A DNA stretch of 64,000 nt, taken from assembly GCA_964035575.1 (NCBI GenBank), contig OZ037902.1, positions 992,001-1,056,000 on the forward strand, given 5' to 3'. Position 1 is the first letter of the stretch. Every line of letters starts with the position of its first letter. Positions 11,233 through 20,954 of this stretch are shown in pieces. A program made the position numbers and the translations under genes. The DNA comes from Rhynchopus sp. YZ270_cl-10 (lineage: Eukaryota; Euglenozoa; Diplonemea; Diplonemida; Diplonemidae). The notes beneath the pieces are model-generated. The model ran no database searches and was not told where the DNA came from. It saw nothing but the letters and a program-made list of their open reading frames with translations.

Positions 11233-12913
11233 TTGGCTGCTTTCGTTTGGGGTCAATAAAAAAAAAACATAAAAAAAGTGCGGATCGCATACGGCGTTCT
11301 CGTACCATTCTTAACAGTTCTTTCTTTTTTGTTTTGAAAAAAGGAAATTCAGAACTGAAAAAAAAAAAAATTGTTCCCCACTGTCGGGCATCTTGTTCAT
11401 TCGTACAATAAGAGTGTGGTAATGAGTTTCGGTTAGTTCAGTTCAAAAAAAAAAAATCACCCCTCTCTCTCCCCCTGATATTTTCAAATAAACCTTGTCT
11501 TTGACAGGGTGTTTTTTGTGGATGTCGAAAGATTTTGCATTTTTTCCCGCTTCTTTGTCAATAAAAACAACTGAATGAAAAAAAAAGAGTGCCAAACATA
11601 GTGAATCACTGATTTTTTTTTATTTCAAAGAAAAAAAAAGGAACGCATTTTAAAAAACACACAAAAGTGGCTGGTTTCTATGTAAAATTTATTCAAAAAC
11701 AACAACAAAAAAAAAAAAAAAACAGCATTTTCCCCCTCTCACCCCCTCCATTTTCTTCCGTTGGTATTGAAGGGTGTTGACACGAATCGTTCGCGAAATT
11801 TGATGGGTAAATATATATTTTTAAAAAAGTGACCAGGTCTTCTCTTCCCTACACAAAAAAAAACCCCTTCCGAGATATGTACCGTATTCGTAAAAACGTT
11901 CGACCGTTAAAAAGGTCGAATTTCCAGAAAAATCCTGAAAACGTCGAACATATTTACGGTCGATACTTCTTTTTACGATATATACTATCAATTTATTGAT
12001 TGCATATGATGAAAATACTTTTTACGAATACGGTATTTGTGTTTCTTCAAAGAGCTTTACCAGGGCTTTCCCCAGAGCCTTTCATCTGCTGCTTCCCTCA
12101 ATAGGACAGAGAGAGAGAGAGAGAGAGAGAGAAAGTGTCCATTTGACCCCCCCGCCCCCCCCAGGGCGTATCTGATCACCGAGTGCCAGTGCCCCCCCCT
12201 TTTTTTTTGTACGAAATACACACTCCCCTTCCCCATCGTCTTTCCGTTGGCATTGTTTTTTGCAGATATTCTAGGAAAAGAGGTGAGGGGAGGGTGCTTT
12301 TAAGGCTTTTTTTTTTTTTGAAAGGAAGAAGTGAAAAAGCGATTGCCATTTCCCCCTCGTTTTTTTCTCTTTCTTTCCTTTTTTTCTGTGTGTATTTTTA
12401 TGTCTTCGTACATCAAAGCTGGATTTTTTTTCTTCTTTTTCTCGGAAGGGGTGGGAATGGTAAAAGAATAAGTACCTTTGGTGTTGAGTCTGCTGTGTTA
12501 GTTTTTTTATTCAACAAAACAAAAGACATGGGCAGAGGGAAAATAAATCAATACCTAGTGTGTGTGTTTGATAGCTAAAATAGGGGTGATTCTTGCGGAG
12601 AATATGGACCCAAAATGTGTATGTGTGTGGGGTGGGTGGGTGCGGGTGCGAGACCAGATTCGTCAACGGAAAGGAGGAGAGGGGGGGAAATAATGGATAA
12701 TGGTTTGGTTTATAAATGCTTCGTAGTGGTGTGTGTTATGTGAGCAGGTGTGTGAGTAGTTCCTCATAGGGAGGTTGTGTTGTTTTGTGTGTGTGTGTGT
12801 TTGAAGGCAAAGTGTGGGTGCTTTCTGAGTGGAATATTGTGTGTTGTGTGTGTGTAACTACCCGACCACCATGTCGCAGAATACACTAAACCAACCAACA
12901 CACTCCATCAACA
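11233..12913. other. Spacer between V-ATPase c copies 3 and 4
   Basis: This 1.7-kb AT-rich spacer has many A and T runs, a (GA)n microsatellite at about 12109-12132 and TG-rich stretches at about 12600-12860. It contains one terminal-inverted-repeat element (11882-12033), listed separately. No gene is visible. Confidence 0.6.
11882..12033. mobile_element. MITE-like element, 152 bp, TA duplication
   Basis: The element is bounded by perfect inverted repeats CCGTATTCGTAAAAA and its complement and flanked by TA on both sides, as for Tc1/mariner-type insertions. Internal blocks (GGTCGAA..TTCCAGAAAAATCCTGAAAA..GTCGAAC) recur in the element at 55813-55995. It has no coding capacity, so it is non-autonomous. 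Family assignment is inferred only from the TA target and the short inverted repeats. Confidence 0.75.
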
Positions 12914-13670
12914 ATGCCGGCACCATGCACTGGAACCGCGTACTTCTTCGGGGCGATGGGAGCTGCCTCGGCGTTGGTGTTCGCTAACCTTGGAGCCGCA
13001 TACGGAACGGCAAAGGCGGTATGTGGATGAGTGTTTGTGTTTCTGTTTTGTCTAATCTTTTTTCATTTCTCACAGGGAGTCGGTGTTGCGCACCTGTCGC
13101 TTGTGGACAGCACAAAGATCATGCGTGGTATCGTGCCCGTTGTCATGGCTGGTATGTTGTAGTTCTCCCGTTCATTGAGATGCACTCCACACAAGGAGGA
13201 CCCTCAGGGTCGTCTGCTGTGAGTTGAGCACTTCTCAGACTCGGAATAGCCATGCTTGCATTTCAAACACCACACCCCACACAAAAAGGTATCCTGGGTA
13301 TCTACGGGCTGATTGTTGCCGTGATCATCACCTCGAACGTGACCGACACCTACGCTGAGGGTGCTGGATACATGCACTTCGGAGCCGGTATGTTGTTGCA
13401 CCCCACCTCACCTGACCCTCCCACCCACCCACCCCACCTTGACACCCATCTGACTCAGGACTCGCGGCTGGTCTGTCCTCCCTTGCGGCAGGACTTGCCA
13501 TCGGAATTGTGGGAGACACATCTGTGCGCGCATACGGAAAGCAGAAGGCTGTGTTCGTGGCGATGATTCTTATGCTTATCTTCGCTGAGGCGCTTGGACT
13601 TTACGGAATGATCATTTCCCTGCTGATGAACAGCAAGGCGACCTCCATCACCGCATGCACTGCCGTGTAA
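12914..13670 (+). CDS. VMA3: V-ATPase proteolipid subunit c, copy 4 (4 exons)
   Basis: Third near-identical subunit c gene. Exons are 12914-13018, 13076-13151, 13289-13387 and 13459-13670 (introns 57, 137 and 71 nt), giving the same 163-residue four-helix protein with Glu137. It is closest to copies 1 and 2 in exons and introns and shares a leader string with copy 2, although divergent copy 3 lies between them. The order (similar, similar, divergent, similar) implies either a duplication that jumped over copy 3 or conversion between non-adjacent copies. Confidence 0.95.
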
Positions 13671-15193
13671 ATTTTTTCAGCAAAAAAAAAAAACAAAAAA
13701 AAAAAAAATATCATACCAACCAAGCGTGTGTGTCCCCTCAGCTATCCAACTACCCTTTTGTGCTGTCTTGCCTTGTGAGGCACGTTTTCATCGCCTAAAT
13801 TCAGCTGTTTCGAACAATGTAAAGGCGAGAGACAACGTGTGATTTTTGCTTTTATGTTACAAGGTTCGAGTGAGGGGGTACTGTTGCGTGAACTGAAGTT
13901 TTTTATTTTATTTTTTATAAAAAATATGTTCATTTCCTCCCCCCCCTTTTTTTTGTTGTGTTTGGAAACCCAAGCTCTTTGAGTTTTAAAAAGTGCAGGG
14001 GGTTCCTTAAGGCATGATGTACATTTTTCTTTTCTCGTGAATAGCGTGGAACTTTAGTTTTTTTTATTGTGTTTTGGTTGGTCTTTGTTTCTTTCTATTT
14101 TTATGTTGTTGTTACAGTCATTTTGATGGGACAATGTTTTTTTTTTTCCTCTTTTTTTTCTACATCAACATGCCAAAAAACGGGTGGAGGGTGGGTGAAG
14201 CGTTTCTTTTCCTTTGAGACATACCTATCTATGAAAAACAAAAAAACAAAAAAACAAAAAAAAAAAAAAAAAAAAACAGGGTAAAGCAAAGCTTGTCTCA
14301 TTTGTAATAAATCTGTGTACCCGGGTTGGTACATTCGTCTATTCAAAAAAAAAACCCCCTTTCCCTCCCCCCTTTCCCCCCTTTTTTTATGGGTTGAGAA
14401 AAAGTGTGAGACACTTTTTTTTATGGTTTTTTTTTTTTACGGATGAATCTATAAAAAAATGAGTAGGGCACAGTGAATAATATGGGGAGGGGAGTTTTTT
14501 CTTTTTTTTCTTTTTCCAACACTCAAAAAGTCACGAGAGCGCCAGATTCAGTATCCAGAAATGAAACAAAAAAATTTGGGTGCATTGCAAACAAAAAAAA
14601 GGAGCAAAAATCTGCGTACATGCAAACTTATGAAAGCCGTGCTGAGCTAATATCCACTTCGTTTTCTTCGTTGTGTTGCCTTTATTCCTTTATCGCACAT
14701 ACAAGAAGAAGAGGAAGAAGAAGGAAAGTGGAATCTGTGCAATGCAAAGAATGGTAACTACACTATTAAAAAACAAAATGATGAAGAAATTATGTGTCCC
14801 TGTGTGCAAGAGATAAACATCCAATAATTTTTTTCCGTTTTTTTTTTTCTTGTTTTTTTTTGTTCTGTTTTTCTTTTTTTCTGACCCCAAAAAAGCACAA
14901 CGGGAACAAAAAAAGAACTGTTGTTGGTGTTGAAGGCTTCTTATTTTATTTTATTTTATTTTTTGTAAAAACAAGCAAAATAAATATTGTGTGAGTGATG
15001 CATTGTTCACCTTGGTTCCATCCGTTGGACAATGCGGCAGTCACAGAATCATCACACGAGAAACCAGAGACAAGCAATTCCTTTCACACATGAAAACAAT
15101 ATTAAAAAAATGGTTTTGGTGGACGAAAAAAAAACCGACAGAAAAAAAACAAAGAGCAAAAAAAAAATGGCACGCTTTTCTCTTACTAGGGAG

Positions 15194-15379
15194 TTACACG
15201 ACGGGACCCAGAGACAAATGACAAGTGAAACACATGCCATATTTATGACAAGTGAAGTGACAAATAAGTCACTTGTCATGACAAGTGATTTTCTATTGGG
15301 CTATAGGCTATTTACTTGTCATTTACTTGTCACCCTTTTCAATTGTCACTTGTCACTGTGTCCCGTCATGTATCGTGTG
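15194..15379. mobile_element. Foldback element rich in TGACAAGT
   Basis: The left end (ACACGACGGGACCCAGAGAC) and right end (GTGTCCCGTCATGTATCGTGT) are imperfect inverted repeats. Between them TGACAAGT and its complement ACTTGTCA recur about eight times in both orientations, so the whole piece can fold on itself. No coding capacity and no clear target duplication are seen. It is probably a non-autonomous DNA element or a remnant of one. Confidence 0.55.
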
Positions 15380-15448
15380 GTAGACCCCCCCCTTGAGAAA
15401 TTGTGGGGTTTTTTCCCACCTCATTCTCGCATTCTCCTATGCTTCGCT

Positions 15449-15502
15449 AAGGTGACGAGGGACGAGAGGCTTAGGGTCATCGAATAAACTTTTTTTCTCT
15501 TC
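15449..15502 (+). repeat. Dispersed hairpin element A upstream of EIF3L
   Basis: The order AAGGTGAC, GACGAGAGGC, TTAGGGTCATC, then AATAAAC and a T/C run matches the family-A consensus, with the 5' half of the stem degenerate here. Confidence 0.7.
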
Positions 15503-15634
15503 CTCACATATTCCCTACCACATTTATTAGGTCATCAAAATCATCAATACACAACCTTTCTGTTGTGTGACCCCCCCCCATTTTTCTTTACAAATCTGAC
15601 CGTTTTTATTCTACACAAAACAGTTTTTTTTTAG

Positions 15635-18284
15635 ATGTCGCAGTTCAACGCGGACCAGGTGTCGGACAAGGCAAAAAAATTCCTTGATGAATTGGACCTT
15701 CGCATCCGCGAGCAGGATGTGCAGAAGATCCACGAGCTGAGGGAGGGCCGCTTCACGGAGCTGCAAGCGGCAGATGAGGTGCCCAAGCCAGAGGCCGCAC
15801 AGAAGAAGCTGGACGTGGACGAGGAGAGCCTGACAATGCTTTTGTACAAGGAGCTGCACACGAGACACATCTACTCCAACGCAAAGAAGCCTGAGGACAT
15901 CAAGATTGAGGACAAGGTGGAGGCGTGGAAGAACTACCTTGCGCTCTTTGATAAGGTGCTTGACGGCAGCGAACGTGGCGCAGTTGACTTTGACCTGCCG
16001 AACGGATGGCTGTACGACATTGTTGACGAGTTTGTGTACCAGCTCCAGGTGTACTGCCGCTACCGCGCGGAGCGTCGTGGTGCGAAGAAGGACACTGCGG
16101 AGGAAACCGAGAAGCTGCGTGAAATCCAGAAGCACCCCCACATCTGGGAGCCGGTCACCGTTATCAAGTACATGCAGCGTTTGGTGGTGCGTTCCGACAT
16201 CATTCAGGTTCTTGGACACATCAAGCTCGGTAAGGCTACCGCAGCGGACGTGCTGTCCCCTGGACCTATGCACGTTCAGCGTGTGTGGGGATACTTCGCG
16301 ATGGTGGGTCTGCTCCGTGTGCACACCCTCATGGGAGACTACTTCCAGGCGCTCAAGGCAGTGGAGCACATCGACTTCACCCCCGAGAAGGAGGGCGAGA
16401 AGATCTTCAAGAAGGTGCAGGCCTGCCACATCACCATCCTCTACTACGCAGGGTTCGCGTACATGATGATGAGGAGACACTACGACGCAGTGCGTATTCT
16501 GCTCCAGGCACTCCGGAGCCGGTCGCTCGAGTCGAATAGCCCGAACCAGACTGTCTCGAACATCGCGAAGATGCGTGACAACTGTGCAAAACTTCTCGCC
16601 ATGGCCCTCGAACTGGCCGGACGTAATCCCCAAATGCTTGGAGACGAAACCTTCGCGGGGCTTCTCGCACAGAGAACAAAGAACGAGGACCGTGAACTGC
16701 TTAAGCAGGGGTATGTAAAGTCTTTTCTTCCAATTAAGAATTCGTTGAAGTGGGGTGAGTAGAATTAGATAATGAAAGGAGGGAATGGTTAAGGTGTGGT
16801 GGACCTAATTTGTTAAGGAGGTTAGACAGTTAACCAATTTTCATTGTCTTTTTTTTTTCAAACAACAACACATCACAGAACTGAGGATTCAATCCAGACG
16901 TACAAATCGCTTTTCATGCAGTCGTGCCCACGCTTCTTCCTCCCCTCCGCCGCACTCGACAGCGTTGAGTACAGCGATGCTGGCAAAAACGTATGTTTTC
17001 CCTATTTTCTCACCCCTTTCGATTACGTGGACGCATGCACGACTATGAAGTAAATGACCTGACTTTGTAGTTTCACCGTTGGCTTACAACGACGAAACCA
17101 CAAAGTCACGTCATTTACTTCACCGTGTTGCTGTTCTCTCAAGAGGAGTTATTATTTTTTTTTTGTTAGATTGAAAATTGCTTCGGTCAGGAACTACCCC
17201 AGCGTGTATTCTGTGACGTATAAGTTGCGCATTTTGGATGTGGCGTGGGGGTGCTCATCTTTGTACCATTTTATTCACCCCCAAAATTTCGCTTTTTGTT
17301 CACCTCTCTGTACATGAAACCACCCTACAGGAAGCCCTGATGCAGCAGCTGAACCCCTTCCTCCGCGAGGTGAAGCAGCAGCTGCGCCTTCCCATCCTCC
17401 GCGGGTACCTCAAGCTGTACTCGACCATCACACTCGAAAAGCTCGCACGCACATCGCGCGAAACCCAGGGCAGCCAGGAGGAGCCTGAGGAGGAGCACGT
17501 TGAGACCGAGGCAGAGCGTGCCAACCTCACACGCGAGCTCTTGTGCCTCAAGCACAAATCGCGCCAGCTTGTATGCACACTCCACAACCTCCCCCTTCTT
17601 ATCAACATTCTCAAGGTTTTTGTTACTTCATATCTTAGCTCACCCCATCTTTGTTTCAAGGTGACTAAAGTGACTAAAGAATAATCTAATCAGACTAAGG
17701 TGACTAAGCACGAGACATCCATACCAACTTTTATTTGTTTAGAGCAGAGTGTTTCCCCTCTCCCATCCATCCTCAACACCATCCACACCCTCAACACCCT
17801 GAACAGGCCTGGGGAGGAGGTGGCTCTCCGCTTGCCGGATCCCTCAAATGCCTTGCCGACGTGGATCTCTACTTCGACATGGACGTCGTCCACATCGACG
17901 CTGACTTCAGACGTCCCCAGGCAGGTGCCGCCTACTTCGTGAGACACATCGAGACCCTCCGTACGTCCACCAAAGTATGAATTCCGTGCTTCTCTGGTTA
18001 AACGTGATATTTTGGGTGCGAATTTCAAAAGGGAAAAGGTAAAGGCTGATTTAGGAAATAGTCTTGGTTCCATGTATATATTTTTATACCTACAAAGCGT
18101 AGCTTAAACGTCGCCAATCACCCCTCCAACAGGGTAATTGAGCAATCAATAAACCTTTTTCCCTTTTACTTACCTATCCGAGTTACCATTTTTTTTATGG
18201 AGCCTAAATATTTCAACCAAACACCAAACACTGCTACAGGGCCTGAACCCCCATGACATCTTCAAGAAGCGTATGCTGAACTGA
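15635..18284 (+). CDS. EIF3L: Translation initiation factor eIF3 subunit L (5 exons)
   Basis: Subunit of the eIF3 complex, which organises the 40S ribosome for initiation. Exons are 15635-16710, 16879-16990, 17331-17615, 17807-17974 and 18240-18284, joining in frame to 561 residues; human EIF3L has 564. Family landmarks in order are LLYKELHTRHIY, LPNGWLYDIVDEFVYQ, GYFAMVGLLRVHTLMGDYFQALK, YYAGFAYMMMRRH, the PCI-type C-terminal region with LRGYLKLYSTI, and DVDLYFDMDVVHIDA near the end. Three introns begin GTATG and one GTTTTT; all end AG. The acceptor of exon 4 could alternatively be at 17743, adding 21 residues. The ATG follows directly on a T-run and AG. Introns 2-4 each carry a repeat element. 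Confidence 0.95.
17046..17122. mobile_element. Foldback element in EIF3L intron 2
   Basis: A 77-bp near-perfect palindrome. The left arm (TGAAGTAAATGACCTGACTT..) and right arm (..AAGTCACGTCATTTACTTCA) pair over about 36 bases with a few mismatches and a short loop. It lies wholly within the intron at 16991-17330. No target duplication is evident. Confidence 0.7.
17699..17743 (+). repeat. Dispersed element A in EIF3L intron 3
   Basis: GGTGACTAAGCACGAGA begins a family-A copy whose 3' stem is replaced by CATCCATACC. The tail AACTTTTATTTGTTTAG ends in AG. Just upstream, GTGACTAAA is repeated three times, as if further truncated copies lie in tandem. Confidence 0.7.
18082..18197 (+). repeat. Dispersed element E, copy 1, in EIF3L intron 4
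   Basis: The blocks CCTACAAAGCGTAGCTTAAA, CGCCAATCACCCCTC, CAGGGTAATTGAGCAATCAA and TTTTACTTACCTATC recur at about 24678-24820. CAATCACCC pairs with GGGTAATTG around a loop, and CTAC pairs with GTAG upstream. The tail ATAAACCTTTTTCCCTTTT resembles the tails of families A-D. Confidence 0.7.
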
Positions 18285-19742
18285 GCAGGTGTGATGGAAA
18301 ATTGAGAGAAGGGGTTATTGATTGGAGACAGGGGGGGGGCTTAAAAACACCACCCACATCCACAAAGAACAAAACGAGGGGAGGGAAAAACACAGAGATT
18401 CTCAGTTTTACCAATTTTTTTTTGTGGAGATGTGAAGTGTTTTTCTGCTCCAACCAGAAAAAAAGCTTCTCACTTCATCTTTTCGAGACCCACCCCGCAC
18501 CCCCAGGAGGGGGGTTTTTTAATGCCTTTTTTTTTTCTTTTTCGGTATTATTTTGATCAAAGTTGGGATGAGGGAAAAAGAGTACAGGTCATTAGAAATT
18601 TTGTTCGTTTTGTTTATGTGTCTTTTATTTACCTATCTCTCTGTGTTCCATGATTGGAAGAGGAGAAGGGGGGTTTCTTTTTGGGGGGAGGAAAAGGGGA
18701 AAAAACAGCAAAAAAATATTGGGGGTTCAAAGCAATGCAACCCTCTTGAAGCTAGAACAGCGGAGAAATTCCTGGATCATTTTTTTTTTTTTTTATAAAA
18801 AAGGCAAAAAAAAACCAAACAGAGAGGAGTGGCTTATCTCTTTTATCACCTCAAAAAAAAATACCCCCACCCCCTCAAGACCCCTATTGTTTGTGTTCAC
18901 CCCCTTTCCCCCCCCCTGGTTAAAACCGATGCCGAAAAAATACAAAAAAAAAATACAAAAAATAAAAATAAAAAAAACCCCATCATTCCAACGGTAAAAG
19001 AATAGTAGGTGAGGGATTTTTTTTTTCTAGAAAAAAAATTCCCTTCCTCTTCCATATCGTTGAAATATTGTGAAACTTCTCTTGATGTGTGTGCACATTC
19101 ATCAATTAAGTTTTCCTTTTTTTTCTTCTTTTTCCACCCCCCCCCAAACCCCATACCCAACTGTTGCCTTGTCGATTTGCATTTTTTTTTCTTTTTTCTT
19201 TTGATACACTGTCACGAAAGGGCTTTGTATTTCAATTTTTTTTTGGCAACGTGGATATTTTTTTTTCCACCTATTTATCACAAATCTTTATGAAAAAAAG
19301 ACACAAAAACAAAAGGGGAAAAAAAAGGCATTTTTGGGTCGAACGACGGAAGAGAAAGGAACGGGGGTGGTGACGGAGGGAAAATAGCTAAAAAAAAAAA
19401 GTTAAGGAGAAGGCCAATATAGTAGTGGGGGAATCCATATTTATAGCAGAAAAAAAAGGGGATGTGTGTTTTTTTTTTATTTTCTGTTGTTGGCAGGCTC
19501 TCCGCTAGGATTTCCGATTTTGAAAATATTCTGTTGATGGTCCACGTTGGTGGGGTACATGCTTGCGCCGCAGGCGCACGGTACGCAACTTTTTTTTTTA
19601 CCAACGCCCGATTTTGACTTTTTTGGGACGTTTGAGGACTCACCTCTCCATATCTTCTTCTCCTGAGCTTTTTTGACAGGTAGAACGGGTCTGAACCACT
19701 TAGCAGAACTTTTTTTTTTTTTCTTTTTTTCCCCATTTTCAA

Positions 19743-19771
19743 AAAGTTCTGTTGACAATCAACAGAACTTT
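19743..19771. repeat. Hairpin motif with 13-bp perfect stem, recurring at 27358
   Basis: AAAGTTCTGTTGA pairs perfectly with TCAACAGAACTTT around a 3-base loop. A closely related hairpin with the same preceding TTTTCAAAAA string lies at 27358-27386, and a half-copy (CAACAGAACTTTA, then TAGCGGAG-like sequence) at about 40240-40265. Confidence 0.6.
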
Positions 19772-19910
19772 AGTACCTAGCGGAGTGCCTGGTTGTTGGC
19801 CGCAGGGCACTTTTGTGCTTTCATCCGGATGGGCGGTTCATCTCCCTGTGTTTTGCAATGATCCTTTCGTTCATCTGATGAGTGGAAGCAGGAGTAAGCA
19901 GCATTATCAG

Positions 19911-20016
19911 ATGTAAACCACGAAATGTATTGTAGGACTATGGTTGGGGTGTCCACCCTCCGGTGCAGCTGGTCATAGATTTCATGAGAGGGCTGTTATA
20001 TTTCTCTACTTTTTAG
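19911..20016 (+). repeat. Dispersed element B, long form, copy 1
   Basis: It starts after TATCAG with ATGTAAACCACGAAATG, continues with GTCCACCCTCCGG and GGTCAT, and ends with ATGAGAGGGCTG, TTATATTTC and a T-run plus AG. The same two-module order occurs at 25013, 25664, 55618, 60640 and 62097. Confidence 0.7.
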
Positions 20017-20954
20017 TTTTTTTTTTCAGTTCCTCCGTTTCATGGACTTCCGCTCCCAATGTACCCAACGCAATGCAGAGGAGAATCCGTCCCAAGAAGG
20101 CCTAGCAGTAGGTCGCTTTGCACGGTCTATAATACAAACAAAACACGTTCACTCAACAAGAGAGACGGAGGTTGATACCTTGACTAGGGGGTCTGCTCCT
20201 CTGGTGTTGGTTCCGGCGGCACTCCACACACAACAACCTGTGAGAGAGCGAGGATGTTTTCATCCGTGGCATCGCAGTAGCGCCCGGCTATTTGCGTACT
20301 GGGCCAGCCAAAGTGGAGAGCTTTTCAGAAATTCATCCGGTTCTAGCTTCTGCCTCTTCCCTGTGATATGGCGGGTGGGGATTCTCTCGAATACCCCTGA
20401 GGAGGCATCCCGCATGAAGGTCCAGTTTTCTTTAGCTATGGACAGCGAACACGATACGGTTTGATGAAACAGTAGGTGTCCGGCGGTCCAGAAGCCATTG
20501 AAGAGATGCGAATTGTGACTCGGTTGTGTCGTTCGTCATTGGGTATTTGTTCATCGACCTCGACTGCATTACCTCTCTGTCCTTGTTCATGAATTTCCAC
20601 ATAATTTCCGCATATGTGGCTGACAACCCCAAAATAGCAGAAAATAGCACTCCATCGCACCCCCCCTTTCACATAACAGCTCTTTTTTAATTTATGATTA
20701 CATTTATGATTCACATTTTCCCGCTCAAATAACCATTTTTCTCCCCCTACAGTAAAAAACCCACTACCCACACACAACACACACTTTTTTTTTTCGTCAC
20801 AGACGAGAGCCTGCACAGTTTTCTTTTATATCAAATCTTCACCCTCTCTCTCTCTCTTCCTCCCTTTCCTGCCCTTCTCTTCTTCCTCAAAATAAAAATG
20901 TGTTGAAACAAAACAAAACAAAAATCAAATTTCACAATAAAACCAAACAACACA

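Larger units (their letters stand above)
13671..15634. other. Spacer upstream of EIF3L
   Basis: About 2 kb of homopolymer-rich DNA without a recognisable gene. It contains a foldback element (15194-15379) and a family-A dispersed element (15449-15502), the latter about 130 bp upstream of the EIF3L start. It ends in a T-run and AG directly against the EIF3L ATG. Confidence 0.6.
18285..20954. other. Spacer between EIF3L and the cyclase-like receptor
   Basis: About 2.7 kb rich in homopolymers to about 19750, then more even in composition. It holds a family-B fragment (19203-19245), a hairpin (19743-19771) and a long family-B copy (19911-20016). A 140-codon + frame at 20042-20464 and minus-strand frames over 20432-20816 resemble nothing I know and overlap one another, so none is called. 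The last 150 bases before 20955 are pyrimidine-rich with AGs near 20803 and 20818, suitable as trans-splice acceptors. Confidence 0.5.

Noticed and set aside
17616-17806. Exon 4 of EIF3L starting at 17744 after the element-A tail
   Set aside because: It would add 21 Pro/His-rich residues not expected in the family. The later acceptor at 17806 keeps the alignment, though only cDNA can settle it.
20042-20464. 140-codon + frame upstream of the cyclase-like receptor
   Set aside because: No recognisable motif, overlapping minus-strand frames of similar length, and no typical leader.
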